47,850 nucleotides of DNA from Betaproteobacteria bacterium (GCA_023266235.1 JAHFRL010000025.1:1-47850); one strand, 5' to 3'; shown: positions 8,887 through 17,824, counted from the first letter of the stretch. Notes: generated from the sequence alone by a model not told the origin. Made by a program: numbers and translations.

Positions 8887-9859
8887 GCGCATGCTCCATC
8901 TGAAGCGACGAGCCTAGCAACTCGTCGGCAAGTGTATAAGGGTCGCCTTCACGGCGCATCAGTCGTAGCGCGAGCGGCTTGCTCTTCTCGACGACGATCT
9001 TCGCGTATCGTTCCAGCAGCAGGTTTTCAGCGGTCTTTTGCAGCCGAAATTCGGCGATTGCGAGGGCGCGTTGCCGCCCGAGTTCTGTCGCGAATGCCAC
9101 GTGACGATGCCGTCCGACCGCATCGATCAGCTCATCGATGCCTTGTCCGGACACGGAACTCGTTCCAATCACGGGCGTAATCCATTCCTTGGCCGCGGTG
9201 CCGGCGGTGCCGAGCGTCAACATCTGCTTGAGGTCTGTCAGCGTGCGGTTGGCATCGCTGCGGTCGCATTTCGAAACAACGTGGATATCGGCGATCTCGA
9301 GTATGCCGGCCTTGATCGCCTGGATTTCATCGCCGAGACCGGGAGCCGATATCACGACGGTCGTGTGCGATGCCCGGGCAATTTCAACCTCGTCCTGTCC
9401 TACGCCGACGGTTTCGATGATAACGGTTTCAAAGCCGGCCACGTCGAGGATGTCGACCGCGTCGAGTGCCGCCCTGGCGATGCCTCCGGTGGCGCCGCGC
9501 GTGGCCATGCTGCGGATGTAAATGCCACTGTCGGTCGCGAGATCGCTCATGCGGACGCGGTCGCCGAGGATGGAACCGCCGGAGTAGGGGCTCGAGGGAT
9601 CGATTGCGACGATACCGACTCGCATGCTCCTGGCTCGCAACTTTTGCGCGAGCTTGCCGACCAGCGTGGACTTGCCGCTGCCGGGCACGCCGGTTATCCC
9701 CACGATATGCGCCCGTCCCGCGAGCCTGTATATCCGCGCCAATGCCGGACGGACTTCTGCCGCTCCCGCTTCCGCCCGCGATATCAGACGAGCAATAGCG
9801 GTCGGGTCTCCCGCCAGGATCCGCTCGACCAATGCGATTGACGGGGCGGGGCGGCTCAA
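8855..9859 (-). CDS. meaH: MeaB/ArgK-type G-protein chaperone of the acyl-CoA mutase
   Basis: A 334-residue P-loop GTPase of the MeaB/ArgK family, which loads and protects adenosylcobalamin in B12 mutases. Walker A GVPGSGKST is at residues 57-65, the switch region ETVGVGQDE follows near 145-155, and SKCDRSDA takes the place of the NKxD base-recognition motif. Its start overlaps the stop of the ligase gene by 4 bp (ATGA), so the two are translationally coupled. Position between ligase and mutase subunit is the arrangement described for hcm operons, where it is called MeaH. Confidence 0.88.
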   Translation of the reverse strand: MSRPAPSIALVERILAGDPTAIARLISRAEAGAAEVRPALARIYRLAGRAHIVGITGVPGSGKSTLVGKLAQKLRARSMRVGIVAIDPSSPYSGGSILGDRVRMSDLATDSGIYIRSMATRGATGGIARAALDAVDILDVAGFETVIIETVGVGQDEVEIARASHTTVVISAPGLGDEIQAIKAGILEIADIHVVSKCDRSDANRTLTDLKQMLTLGTAGTAAKEWITPVIGTSSVSGQGIDELIDAVGRHRHVAFATELGRQRALAIAEFRLQKTAENLLLERYAKIVVEKSKPLALRLMRREGDPYTLADELLGSSLQMEHAHEHDARSRIA

Positions 9860-11289
9860 CGGCCTATCCTCTCGATCTGCGCGCGCATCTCGCGGAACAC
9901 CGAACGATCGTCGATCACCCGGCGCGCCTTGAAGTCGGTGCGGGGCAGCGAGCCGGGCGCCACTATTTCCACTATGCTGCGCAAGCCGAGGACCCGCAGC
10001 ATCTTGCGCTCGACATCTTGACGAAACCGGACGATCTCCTCGGCGCCATGGCCGAAGGTCGCCTGGTCTGCTTCCACGCGCAGCAACAACTCGTCCATCG
10101 TGGATGCGCGGCTGATGATGACGCGATGTTCACCGCCGTAATGGTGAAGTTCGTTGAGCGCCTTGTCGATCTCGCTCGGGTACACATTTTCGCCCCGAAT
10201 GGTGAGCATGTCGTCGATGCGGCCGAAGATTCCCTGCGGCAAACGCGGATAAGTCCGCCCGCACGGGTTCGGGTCGTTCACCCACAGCGTAAGGTCGCCC
10301 GAGAGCAACCGGATCATCGGCTGTGAGGTGCGCTCGAGATGCGTGTACACGGGCGTCCCCCGTTGTCCGTAGGGCACACGGCGCATGGTCTTGGGATCGC
10401 ACACTTCCGTGTAGACGATATCCTGCCAGCACAGCATGCCGCCGGTCTCGGCGGAGCCGGCGACGTTCATCCACGGCGTCATCTCGGCCATCGAGCCGCA
10501 ATCGAATATCTTCGCGCCAAAGAGGTTCTCGAGCTTATCGCGTATGGCGGGAATCGAGGCGCCCGGTTCGCCTGAAAAGAACATGTACTTGAGCTCGAAG
10601 GCTCGCGGAGAAATCCGCTCCTCCGCGGCTACTTGCGCGAGGTGCAATGCGTACGTCGGTGTGCCGTAGAACGCGGTCGGCTTGAGCATCGCAAGCCATT
10701 GCACGCAGCGTGCCGACATACCCTGAGCGCCGGCGCCGAACGGAAAGCATTTCGCGCCGAGCCTTTCGGCGCCCGCCAGCGCCCCCCAGCTACCCATGTA
10801 CAGGCTGAATATCGCGGCCACACAGATCGTATCGCCGGGGCGCAGCCCCATGCCCCACATGATGCGCGCATGGGCATTCGCGATGGCGCGCCAGTCCGCG
10901 CGGCCGATGGCGAACGCCGTCGGCCGCCCGGTCGTGCCGCTGGTGCCGTGAATGTGGAAGACCTCCCGTTCCGGCACGCAGAGATAGTCCCCGAACGGCG
11001 GCATGCGATCCTGCGCCTCGCGCAAGTCTTTTTTCTGAATGACGGGAACCTTGGTCTCGAAATCCTCCAGCGATCTGAGATGGCTTGGATGGAACCCGGC
11101 CTCACCCCAGTTACGCCTGTAAAACGGCGCATGCTCGTAGGCATAATGGCAAACCGTTTTCAGCCTCTCGAAGATCGCCCGCTCGCGTTCGGCGACGGGC
11201 ATCGTTTCGCGCCTCGGAAACCAGTATCGATTTCCCGCCTCAGGCAGGAAGTTCTCAGCGTAGTCGGGCGGGAAGGACCAGAACTCCAT
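9856..11289 (-). CDS. hcl: Acyl-CoA ligase of PaaK type, probable 2-hydroxyisobutyrate-CoA ligase
   Basis: A 477-residue AMP-forming ligase of the phenylacetate-CoA ligase subfamily. The phosphate-binding loop TSGTTGRPT is at residues 116-124; later come CGSMAEM and the hinge/C-terminal-domain motif GRIDDMLTIRGENVYPSEID. The final lysine region is LPRTDFKARRV. Length suits PaaK-like enzymes. Because the mutase operon carries its own ligase in known hcm clusters (Hcl), the likely substrate is 2-hydroxyisobutyrate, activated in the cytoplasm with ATP and CoA. Substrate assignment rests on context. AGGGAAGAGGGG precedes the ATG; the gap from the small-subunit stop is 15 bp. Confidence 0.82.
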   Translation of the reverse strand: MEFWSFPPDYAENFLPEAGNRYWFPRRETMPVAERERAIFERLKTVCHYAYEHAPFYRRNWGEAGFHPSHLRSLEDFETKVPVIQKKDLREAQDRMPPFGDYLCVPEREVFHIHGTSGTTGRPTAFAIGRADWRAIANAHARIMWGMGLRPGDTICVAAIFSLYMGSWGALAGAERLGAKCFPFGAGAQGMSARCVQWLAMLKPTAFYGTPTYALHLAQVAAEERISPRAFELKYMFFSGEPGASIPAIRDKLENLFGAKIFDCGSMAEMTPWMNVAGSAETGGMLCWQDIVYTEVCDPKTMRRVPYGQRGTPVYTHLERTSQPMIRLLSGDLTLWVNDPNPCGRTYPRLPQGIFGRIDDMLTIRGENVYPSEIDKALNELHHYGGEHRVIISRASTMDELLLRVEADQATFGHGAEEIVRFRQDVERKMLRVLGLRSIVEIVAPGSLPRTDFKARRVIDDRSVFREMRAQIERIGR

Positions 11290-11304
11290 GCTGCCCCTCT
11301 TCCC

Positions 11305-11712
11305 TTAACGGAGTCCGCGTTCCGCCACGAGCCGTCTCAGCGTGTCCACTATCATCTGCGGCGGGGTATCCTGGAGCAGGATCTCCTTCACCCCCATCGC
11401 TTTCAGCGCGGCCGCGTCCTCGTCCGGCATCACGCCGCCCGCCACGACGATCATATCGTCAGCGCCCTGTTGGCGCAGTCTCTCGAAAATCTTGGGGAAA
11501 ACGGTCATATGGGCACCCGACAGCAGGCTCACGCCCAGAATATCCACGTCTTCCTGAATGGCGACGGTTACGACTTCATCGGGAGTACGGTGCAGTCCGG
11601 AGTAGATCACATCCATGCCGGCATCGCGCAGGGCTCGCGCCACGATCTTGACGCCGCGGTCGTGCCCGTCAAGGCCTACTTTGGCGAGCAGTATCCGGAT
11701 TGGCGTCGTCAT
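11305..11712 (-). CDS. hcmB: 2-hydroxyisobutyryl-CoA mutase small (B12-binding) subunit
   Basis: A 135-residue Rossmann-like cobalamin-binding subunit. DGHDRG at residues 15-20 is the DxHxxG motif; His17 would be the lower axial ligand of base-off cobalamin. The segments GVSLLSGAH and VVAGGVMPDED are the other conserved B12-pocket loops (SxL and GG). It pairs with the large subunit encoded 3 kb downstream in the same operon. It is the first gene, so cofactor subunit, ligase, chaperone and catalytic subunit would be made in that order. GGGGAAACC lies just before the ATG. Confidence 0.9.
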   Translation of the reverse strand: MTTPIRILLAKVGLDGHDRGVKIVARALRDAGMDVIYSGLHRTPDEVVTVAIQEDVDILGVSLLSGAHMTVFPKIFERLRQQGADDMIVVAGGVMPDEDAAALKAMGVKEILLQDTPPQMIVDTLRRLVAERGLR

Positions 11713-11830
11713 GGTTTCCCCATCAAGCCGATGGAATACGGTAATCCAAATTCTTTCGCCCGCGTTGCGCTGAAACGTGAACGCCTGCTTACGGATTGCG
11801 CGGGAGGGCGATCACACGCTGGACGCCAAA

Positions 11831-11836
11831 ATTATA
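11831..11836 (-). promoter_or_regulatory. -10 element candidate of the mutase operon
   Basis: The minus strand reads GCGGTATAATTTTGG, a perfect TATAAT about 115 bp before the hcmB start. No convincing -35 lies 16-18 bp upstream, so an activator may be needed. The leader shows no obvious B12-riboswitch core to the eye. Confidence 0.4.
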
Positions 11837-11870
11837 CCGCAGGCGACGGAGCATCATGCTGACTGAAACT

Positions 11871-11888
11871 CGGGGGACAACGCCCCCG
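11871..11888 (-). terminator. Hairpin after hppA
   Basis: CGGGGG-ACAACG-CCCCCG forms a 6-bp G/C stem about 20 bp beyond the hppA stop. It has only a weak T-run on either side. It probably separates hppA from the mutase operon promoter located just after it. Confidence 0.45.
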
Positions 11889-11909
11889 TTTGTATCAGGT
11901 GGGTGAAGC

Positions 11910-13991
11910 TCACAGCAGCGGCACGATCAGCAACGCCACGATGTTGATGATCTTGATCAGCGGGTTGACTGCCGGGCCGGCGGTGTCCTTGTACGGATCG
12001 CCGACGGTGTCGCCGGTGACCGCCGCTTTATGCGCATCGGAGCCCTTGCCGCCGTGATGGCCGTCCTCGATGTATTTCTTGGCGTTGTCCCACGCGCCGC
12101 CGCCGGTGGTCATCGAGATCGCGACGAAGAGCCCGGTCACGATGGTGCCCATCAGCACGCCGCCCAGGGTTTGCGCTCCCGCGCCCGGGCCGCCCAGCCA
12201 GGTGAAGCCGACTCCGACTACGACCGGGATCAGCACCGGCAGCAGCGACGGGATCATCATTTCCTTGATCGCGGCTTTGGTCAACATGTCGACCGCCCGC
12301 GAGTAGTCGGGCTTCGCGGTGCCTTCCATGATGCCCTTGATCTCCTTGAACTGGCGCCGCACTTCGATCACCACCGAGCCGGCGGCGCGGCCGACCGCTT
12401 CCATCGCCATCGCGCCGAACAGGTACGGCACCAGCCCGCCGATGAAGAGACCGATGATTACGTAGTGGCTCGAGAGGTCGAACGAAACCGCCTTGTTGGC
12501 GGCCTCGAGCGCGTGGGTGTAATCGGCGAACAGCACCAGCGCGGCCAGCCCCGCCGAGCCGATCGCATAACCCTTGGTCACCGCCTTGGTGGTGTTGCCG
12601 ACGGCGTCGAGCGGATCGGTGATCGCGCGCACTTCCTTCGGCAGGTTCGACATTTCGGCGATGCCGCCGGCGTTGTCGGTAATCGGGCCGTAGGCGTCGA
12701 GCGCGACGATGATGCCGGTCATCGACAGCATCGAGGTCGCGGCGATCGCGATGCCGTAGAGGCCGGCGAGCCAGTTGGCGGCGAATATGCTCGCGCACAC
12801 TGAAAGCACCGGCAATGCGGTTGCCTTCATCGATACGCCGAGGCCGGCGATGATGTTGGTCGCGTGTCCGGTGGTGGATGCCGCGGCGACGTGCCGCACC
12901 GGCGAGAATTCGGTCGCGGTGTAGTACTCGGTGATCACCACCATCAGCGCGGTCAGCACCAGGCCGACGACGGCGGCGCCGAACAGCTTCAGCGGGCTCA
13001 GTTCCGGATATTGCGCGCCGATGTCGCCCAGCAGAAGCCAGGTCACCGGAATGAACAGGACCGCCGCGATCGCGCCCGACACGATTACCCCCTTGTAGAG
13101 CGCGGTCATGATTTTCTGGCCGGGCTGCACCTTGACGAAGAAGCAGCCGATGATCGACGCGATGATCGAGACGCCGCCGAGCGCGAGCGGATAGACCACG
13201 GCCTTGCTGGCGACGTCGGGCTTGGCGAGCAGGAGCGCGCCGAGCAGCATGGTCGCGATGATGGTTACGGCATAGGTCTCGAACAGGTCGGCCGCCATGC
13301 CGGCGCAGTCGCCGACGTTGTCGCCGACGTTGTCGGCGATCACGGCCGGGTTACGCGGGTCGTCTTCCGGAATGCCGGCTTCGACCTTGCCGACCAGGTC
13401 GGCACCAACGTCGGCGCCCTTGGTGAAGATGCCGCCGCCGAGACGCGCGAAAATCGAAATCAGCGAGCCGCCGAACGCGAGCCCCACCAGCGGTTCAAGG
13501 ATCTGCTTGATGGTGGCGCCGTGCGCTGCCGACCCCTGCAGCACCCAGAAGAAGCCGGTCACGCCGGCGAGCGCGAGGCCGACCACCAGCATGCCGGTGA
13601 TCGCGCCGCCGCGGAACGCGATTGCGAGCGCTGCATTGAGGCCGCTGCGCGCCGCCTCGGCGGTGCGCACATTGGCGCGCACCGAGACGTTCATGCCGAT
13701 GTAGCCGGTGAGGCCCGACAGCAAGGCGCCGATCGCGAAGCCGACCGCGGTCGTCCACGAATGCAATCCGAAGCCGATCACCACGAACAGGATCACGCCG
13801 ACGATGGCGATGGTCGTGTACTGGCGGTTGAGATATGCGGATGCGCCCTGCTGGATCGCAGCGGCGATTTCGCGCATGCGATCGTTGCCGCTTGGCTGGC
13901 CCAGGATCCATTTGATTGAAACCCCGCCGTAAACAACCGCGACAACCGCGCACAGCAGCGCGAACAACAAAGCAACCGACATTACCGACAT
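11910..13991 (-). CDS. hppA: Membrane-bound H+-translocating pyrophosphatase, K+-independent type
   Basis: A 693-residue polytopic enzyme that couples hydrolysis of inorganic pyrophosphate to proton export. Catalytic motifs are [21 protein letters not shown] (residues about 191-211, shown for location), [19 protein letters not shown] in the next loop, and [14 protein letters not shown] near the C-terminus. In [10 protein letters not shown], Lys469 and Thr472 occupy the two positions that are Ala and Gly in K+-dependent enzymes, which predicts K+ independence and H+ rather than Na+ transport. The start at 13991 is preceded by AGGGAGAAGG. With the PPi-dependent phosphofructokinase 370 bp upstream it forms a pyrophosphate-metabolism pair. 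Confidence 0.95.
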   Translation of the reverse strand: MSVMSVALLFALLCAVVAVVYGGVSIKWILGQPSGNDRMREIAAAIQQGASAYLNRQYTTIAIVGVILFVVIGFGLHSWTTAVGFAIGALLSGLTGYIGMNVSVRANVRTAEAARSGLNAALAIAFRGGAITGMLVVGLALAGVTGFFWVLQGSAAHGATIKQILEPLVGLAFGGSLISIFARLGGGIFTKGADVGADLVGKVEAGIPEDDPRNPAVIADNVGDNVGDCAGMAADLFETYAVTIIATMLLGALLLAKPDVASKAVVYPLALGGVSIIASIIGCFFVKVQPGQKIMTALYKGVIVSGAIAAVLFIPVTWLLLGDIGAQYPELSPLKLFGAAVVGLVLTALMVVITEYYTATEFSPVRHVAAASTTGHATNIIAGLGVSMKATALPVLSVCASIFAANWLAGLYGIAIAATSMLSMTGIIVALDAYGPITDNAGGIAEMSNLPKEVRAITDPLDAVGNTTKAVTKGYAIGSAGLAALVLFADYTHALEAANKAVSFDLSSHYVIIGLFIGGLVPYLFGAMAMEAVGRAAGSVVIEVRRQFKEIKGIMEGTAKPDYSRAVDMLTKAAIKEMMIPSLLPVLIPVVVGVGFTWLGGPGAGAQTLGGVLMGTIVTGLFVAISMTTGGGAWDNAKKYIEDGHHGGKGSDAHKAAVTGDTVGDPYKDTAGPAVNPLIKIINIVALLIVPLL

Positions 13992-14042
13992 GACCTTCTC
14001 CCTGATTTTGCTCGACCATCAACAGGCTGGCCGGTGTGCCTT

Positions 14043-14264
14043 TCATTTCTTGAGCGCATCCAGCGCGAGGCCGCCTGCGAAGCGCGTCCCCGGCCTGAAT
14101 CCGAAAATCCGCTCGAGTTCGAGTTCCCTGATCAAATCGTTTACTGCTTCCTGTCCATGCTCGCGCATCACTTCCGACAGGATCAACTTCGATGAATTCG
14201 CATTATAAGGCCCGCCGAATCCGGCCTGTACTTCCAATAGCTGCTTCGCCCGCTCAAGAGTCAT
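14043..14264 (-). CDS. Conserved small protein of unknown function
   Basis: A 73-residue soluble, charged, probably helical protein beginning MTLERAKQLLEVQAGFGGPYN and containing the acidic segment LIRELELERIFGF. No signal peptide, membrane helix or metal motif is visible. It lies between the two pyrophosphate enzymes, in the same direction, 51 bp before hppA. I do not recognise a function. The normal amino-acid composition and conserved-looking C-terminus (RPGTRFAGGLAL) suggest a real gene. Confidence 0.65.
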   Translation of the reverse strand: MTLERAKQLLEVQAGFGGPYNANSSKLILSEVMREHGQEAVNDLIRELELERIFGFRPGTRFAGGLALDALKK

Positions 14265-14270
14265 TTATGC

Positions 14271-14357
14271 GTGAAACGTGAATAGTGAAACGTGAAACGC
14301 ACACCCTCCCCGACACTGGGGGAGGGCCGGGGTGGGGGATCACATTTCACTTTTCAC
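14271..14357. repeat. Inverted short-period array 1, with a REP-like hairpin
   Basis: Four heptads (GTGAAAC, GTGAATA, GTGAAAC, GTGAAAC; 14271-14298) are followed by a hairpin CCCTCCCC-GACACTG-GGGAGGG region (14304-14326). An inverse arm TTTCACTTTTCAC lies at 14345-14357. The hairpin with its GCCGGGGTGGGGGAT tail resembles a REP-type element common in proteobacteria. The array fills the gap between the pfp stop and the start of the 73-residue gene. Confidence 0.8.
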
Positions 14358-14360
14358 CTC

Positions 14361-15623
14361 TTAAACCTTGAACCCCGTACTGAGCTTCTTCGGCACCGCG
14401 ACGTTCCTGAGCTTCACGTAGTCAGGCAGGCCGTTCCTGTAGGGCGGGTAGTCCTCGCCCGCGATCAGCGGCGATAGATACTGGCGGCATTTAGCGGTGA
14501 TGTGAAAACCGTCAGCCGTGATGAATTCGCGCGGCATCATTTTTTCCTTGTTCGCGATGTCCTTGAGGTCGGCGGCTTCGATTGCCCATCGGTAGGGCCG
14601 GTTCGACTTGCGCACGATCACCGGCATCACCGCGTTGCGGCCTTTCACCGCGAGTTCGACCGCGGCCTTGCCGACGGCATAGGCCTGCTGCGCGTCGGTC
14701 TTCGATGCGATATGGCGCGCCGAGCGCTGCAGGTAATCGGCGACCGCCCAGTGGTATTTGTAGCCGAGCCGGTCCTTGACCAGGCTGGCGATCAGCGGGG
14801 CAACACCGCCCAGTTGCGCGTGACCGAATGCATCCTTGAGGCCGGACTCGGACAGAAAACCGCCCTCGGCATTGCGCAGGCCTTCCGATACGCCGATAGC
14901 GCAGTAACCGTATTGCTTGACGACTTGATCGACGCGCGCGAGGAACTTGTCGCTGTCGAACGTGATTTCGGGGAACAGCAGGATCTGCGGCGCGTCGCCT
15001 GCTTTTTCCGCAGCGAGCCCGCACGCAGCGGTGATCCAGCCGGCGTGACGGCCCATGACCTCGAGCACGAACACCTTGGTCGAGGTGCGCGCCATCGACG
15101 CGACGTCGAAGCCGGCCTCGCGGATGCTGACCGCGACGTATTTGGCGACCGAGCCGAAGCCGGGGCAGCAATCGGTGACGGCGAGATCGTTGTCGACGGT
15201 CTTGGGGATGCCGACGCAGATCACCGGATAGCCGAGTCTGCCGGAAATCTGCGACACCTTGTAGGCGGTATCGGCCGAATCGTTGCCGCCGTTGTAGAAG
15301 AAATAGCCGATGTGGTGTGCCTTGAACACTTCGATCAGGCGCGCGTACTGCGCGCGGTTTTCCTCGAAGCCCTTGAGCTTGTAGCGGCACGAGCCGAACG
15401 CGCCGGCGGGCGTGTAACGCAGCGCGCGGATCGCGGCCGGCGATTCCTTCGAGGTGTCGATCAGGTCCTCGGTCAGCGCGCCGATGATGCCGTCGCGGCC
15501 CGCGTAGACCTTGCCGACTTTATCGCGGTGCTTGCGCGCGGTTTCGATTACACCGCACGCGGTGGCGTTGATGACCGCGGTCACCCCGCCGGATTGCGCG
15601 TAAAAAGCGTTTTGCTTTGCCAT
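14361..15623 (-). CDS. pfp: Pyrophosphate-dependent 6-phosphofructokinase
   Basis: A 420-residue phosphofructokinase. GGNDSADTA (about residue 110-118) has Asp where ATP enzymes have Gly, and PKTVDNDL has the Lys that replaces Gly of PGTIDND. Both features mark PPi use instead of ATP. MGRHAGWITA and PEITFDSDKF are the substrate-binding segments. The reaction is reversible between fructose 6-phosphate and fructose 1,6-bisphosphate, so it can serve glycolysis and gluconeogenesis and set PPi levels together with HppA. Length matches the roughly 400-residue bacterial PPi-PFK group. Confidence 0.93.
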   Translation of the reverse strand: MAKQNAFYAQSGGVTAVINATACGVIETARKHRDKVGKVYAGRDGIIGALTEDLIDTSKESPAAIRALRYTPAGAFGSCRYKLKGFEENRAQYARLIEVFKAHHIGYFFYNGGNDSADTAYKVSQISGRLGYPVICVGIPKTVDNDLAVTDCCPGFGSVAKYVAVSIREAGFDVASMARTSTKVFVLEVMGRHAGWITAACGLAAEKAGDAPQILLFPEITFDSDKFLARVDQVVKQYGYCAIGVSEGLRNAEGGFLSESGLKDAFGHAQLGGVAPLIASLVKDRLGYKYHWAVADYLQRSARHIASKTDAQQAYAVGKAAVELAVKGRNAVMPVIVRKSNRPYRWAIEAADLKDIANKEKMMPREFITADGFHITAKCRQYLSPLIAGEDYPPYRNGLPDYVKLRNVAVPKKLSTGFKV

Positions 15624-15642
15624 GCCGAAAATCCTAAAGTGT

Positions 15643-15795
15643 CGCCGCAGGGGTCACAGAGTTCACAGAGGGAAACACCTAACAACGGCGATATTTTACC
15701 ATTGCTATTTGGCATCGCCGGCCGGCCATACGCCAAATGTTTTGCCAGGTTGGGCGTCTCTAAGGAATTCTCTGTGCGCTCTGTGTTCCCTGTGG
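15643..15795. repeat. Inverted short-period array 2
   Basis: The left arm (15643-15677) contains GGTCACAGAGTTCACAGAGG and the right arm (15768-15795) contains CTCTGTGCGCTCTGTGTTCC, its approximate reverse complement. A nested perfect stem CGGCGAT...ATCGCCG lies inside. The array occupies the whole spacer between the stop of the 125-residue gene and the pfp start. Confidence 0.75.
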
Positions 15796-16173
15796 CTATG
15801 TTTTTTGGTTTAAATCCGCGCCGGTCTTGCCGGAAGTGGCGCCGGCACGGTCTTTTTCGTGGTCGGCCTGCAGTCTGAGCGTGGTGGTTACGCAGTCGGC
15901 CAGATCGTCGAAGTCGCGGCCGGTGCCGAATTGCTCGAGCGGGGAATAGAAGAACTGGCTGCGGTAGCGGTCGGCGCTGATCTTGAAGATCACGAACTCG
16001 ACGCCGTTCTGCTCCCAATAGAGCGTCGGGCACACCGTGATTTCCGGTGCCGCCGGGTCGAGCCTGATTTCGCTGTCGGCCGGCTCCACCCTGACGATTT
16101 TGCCGTAGCGCTCCTTGAGCGCGGTCTCCACCACCCAGCGGTCGGCGTCGGTGAAATCGGCAATCCGGTTCAT
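15796..16173 (-). CDS. Conserved hypothetical protein downstream of adk
   Basis: A 125-residue protein that overlaps the adk stop by 4 bp (ATGA), so it is translationally coupled to adenylate kinase. It has no signal peptide or membrane segment. The central part ([26 protein letters not shown]) looks like a small alpha/beta domain, and the C-terminus is polar and lysine-rich. I do not recognise a named family. Its last codons run to the edge of inverted array 2, so the C-terminal tail may be a late extension. Confidence 0.65.
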   Translation of the reverse strand: MNRIADFTDADRWVVETALKERYGKIVRVEPADSEIRLDPAAPEITVCPTLYWEQNGVEFVIFKISADRYRSQFFYSPLEQFGTGRDFDDLADCVTTTLRLQADHEKDRAGATSGKTGADLNQKT

Positions 16174-16838
16174 TCGCGGCGCTGCACGAGCGCAGCGATG
16201 ATCTTGTCGCGGATATGCTCGACCGAGCCGCGGCCGTAGACGTTCACGTACTGAGGCGCGCGCTCGTCGCCGCTTTCCGCCTGGCTGAGGTAGTAATTCA
16301 CCAACGGCTTGGTCTGGGCGTGGTAGTTGTCGATGCGCTTCTTCACGGTCTCCGGATTGTCGTCGGGGCGCTGGATCAGCGGCTCGCCGGTGATGTCGTC
16401 CTTGCCCGCCACCTTGGGCGGATTGAAATCGATATGGTAGGTGCGGCCCGAGCCCGGGTGGGTGCGGCGGCCGCTCATGCGGCGCAGGATCTCCTCGTCG
16501 GCAACCTCGAGCTCGACCACGTAATCGATGTCGATGCCCGCGGTGCGCAGCGCTTCGGCCTGGGCGATGGTGCGCGGAAATCCATCGATGATGAAACCGT
16601 TCCTGCAGTCCGGCTGAGTGACGCGGTTCCTGGTCATTTCGATGACCACCTGGTCGGGAACCAGGTTGCCGGAGTCCATGTATTTCTTGGCTTCCATGCC
16701 GAGCGTGGTGCCGGCCTTGATCTCGGCGCGCAGCATGTCGCCGGTCGAGATCTGTGGAATCTGGAAACGGTCCACCAGGAATTGCGCCTGGGTTCCTTTG
16801 CCCGCACCGGGCATGCCTAACAGGATTATTCGATTCAT
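16170..16838 (-). CDS. adk: Adenylate kinase
   Basis: A 222-residue long-form enzyme (ATP + AMP to 2 ADP). P-loop GMPGAGKGT is at residues 8-16, the AMP site includes STGDMLR, and GFPRT follows. The LID domain ([19 protein letters not shown]) lacks the four-Cys zinc site, like most Gram-negative enzymes. CGGAGCAACC lies ahead of the ATG. AMP formed by the ligases in this window and PPi from the same reactions make adk and hppA natural partners. Confidence 0.97.
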   Translation of the reverse strand: MNRIILLGMPGAGKGTQAQFLVDRFQIPQISTGDMLRAEIKAGTTLGMEAKKYMDSGNLVPDQVVIEMTRNRVTQPDCRNGFIIDGFPRTIAQAEALRTAGIDIDYVVELEVADEEILRRMSGRRTHPGSGRTYHIDFNPPKVAGKDDITGEPLIQRPDDNPETVKKRIDNYHAQTKPLVNYYLSQAESGDERAPQYVNVYGRGSVEHIRDKIIAALVQRRE

Positions 16839-16911
16839 GTGGTTGCTCCGCGCGCGGTGACTGCGCCTGACAGTAAGGAGGGGTGGGTGGAAATCGGATT
16901 ATGACGAGGAA

Positions 16912-16917
16912 ATTATA
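16912..16917 (-). promoter_or_regulatory. adk: -10 element candidate for adk
   Basis: The minus strand reads GGGTATAATTTCC, a perfect TATAAT about 74 bp before the adk ATG. The -35 region is not convincing at standard spacing. It sits directly behind the kdsB terminator hairpin. Confidence 0.4.
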
Positions 16918-16920
16918 CCC

Positions 16921-16941
16921 GTTCCGTCCGCGCGGCGGAAC
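16921..16941 (-). terminator. Hairpin between kdsB and adk
   Basis: GTTCCG (16921-16926) pairs with CGGAAC (16936-16941), with two further pairs inside, giving an 8-bp stem and a small GC loop 15 bp beyond the kdsB stop. The U-run is absent, so it may be an attenuator rather than a full terminator. Confidence 0.45.
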
Positions 16942-16956
16942 AAAGGACTGCCGGCG

Positions 16957-17721
16957 CTATGAGGGGCCGAGCAGCGCGCGTGCGAGCTCGAGGTCCTCGG
17001 CGGTGTCGACTCCCGCATGCGGCGCGGCGGCAGTGATTGCGACGCTGATGCGGTGGCCGTGCCACAGCGCGCGCAACTGCTCGAGCGCTTCAAACACCTC
17101 GAGCGGCGCCGGCGCGAGCTGCGCATAGCTGGCGAGGAACGCGGTGCGGTAGGCGTAGATGCCGATATGGCGGTAGACCGGCAGGCCAGGCGGAATCCGT
17201 GTGATGCCATGGGCAAACGCGTCACGGGCGTAGGGAATCGTCGCGCGGCTGAAGTAGAGCGCGCAGCCGTTTTTGTCGAGCACCACTTTCACGATGTTGG
17301 GATTCACGAGTTGCGCGGCGTCGCTGAGCGGGCAGCACGCGGTGGCAATCGCGGCCTCGGGATGGGCGGCGAGCTGCTGCGCGACGCTGCGGATCAGCGC
17401 CGGCTCGAGCAGCGGCTCATCGCCCTGCACGTTGACGACGATGAGCTCCGGCGGATAGCGGCGCTGGACCGAGACTTCAGCGATGCGGTCGGTGCCGGAA
17501 GCGTGGTCGGCACGCGTCATCGCCGCCGTGAAGCCGTGTTTTTCCGCGGCTTGCGCGATGTCGCGATGGTCGGTCGCGATCACGACCTCGGTGGCGCCGC
17601 TCGCGCGCGCTTTCTCGGCGACATGCACCACCATCGGCTTGCCGCCGATATCGGCGAGCATCTTGCCCGGCAGCCGCGTCGATGCGTGACGCGCGGGAAT
17701 GATGACGGAGAAATCAATCAT
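16957..17721 (-). CDS. kdsB: 3-deoxy-manno-octulosonate cytidylyltransferase
   Basis: A 254-residue enzyme that activates KDO as CMP-KDO for lipopolysaccharide inner-core synthesis. N-terminal [16 protein letters not shown] is the CTP-binding signature; NVQGDEPLL contains the metal-binding Asp; [10 protein letters not shown] and [10 protein letters not shown] match family landmarks. It lies with the Trm112-like gene and lpxK, the usual betaproteobacterial lipid A/KDO order. Its start codon directly abuts inverted array 3, and the bases before it (TCCTCCTCAATCCTGC) resemble an anti-Shine-Dalgarno sequence rather than a ribosome site. Confidence 0.96.
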   Translation of the reverse strand: MIDFSVIIPARHASTRLPGKMLADIGGKPMVVHVAEKARASGATEVVIATDHRDIAQAAEKHGFTAAMTRADHASGTDRIAEVSVQRRYPPELIVVNVQGDEPLLEPALIRSVAQQLAAHPEAAIATACCPLSDAAQLVNPNIVKVVLDKNGCALYFSRATIPYARDAFAHGITRIPPGLPVYRHIGIYAYRTAFLASYAQLAPAPLEVFEALEQLRALWHGHRISVAITAAAPHAGVDTAEDLELARALLGPS

Positions 17722-17822
17722 GCAGGATTGAGGAGGAATGAGGATCGAGGATTGAGCAAGCGAGGAAAAACGGCCGAGTAAGATGGGTTACTCAATCCTC
17801 AATCCCCGATCCTCGATCCTGC
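17722..17822. repeat. Inverted short-period array 3
   Basis: The left arm 17722-17760 (GCAGGATTGAGGAGGAATGA and onward) and right arm 17788-17822 are imperfect inverse copies of about 36 nt built from GAGGAT(T/C) units. They fill the whole gap between the Trm112-like stop and the kdsB ATG. A transcript across it could fold into one long hairpin. Confidence 0.85.
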
Positions 17823-17824
17823 CG

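Noticed and set aside
7186..9180. A 664-codon open frame on the plus strand opposite the mutase large subunit
   Set aside because: Its composition is a GC-rich shadow (Arg/His/Asp-rich) with no domain, and it is fully antisense to two well-identified genes.
11713..11870. Cobalamin riboswitch before hcmB
   Set aside because: No B12-box core or characteristic stem was recognisable by eye; a covariance-model search would settle it.
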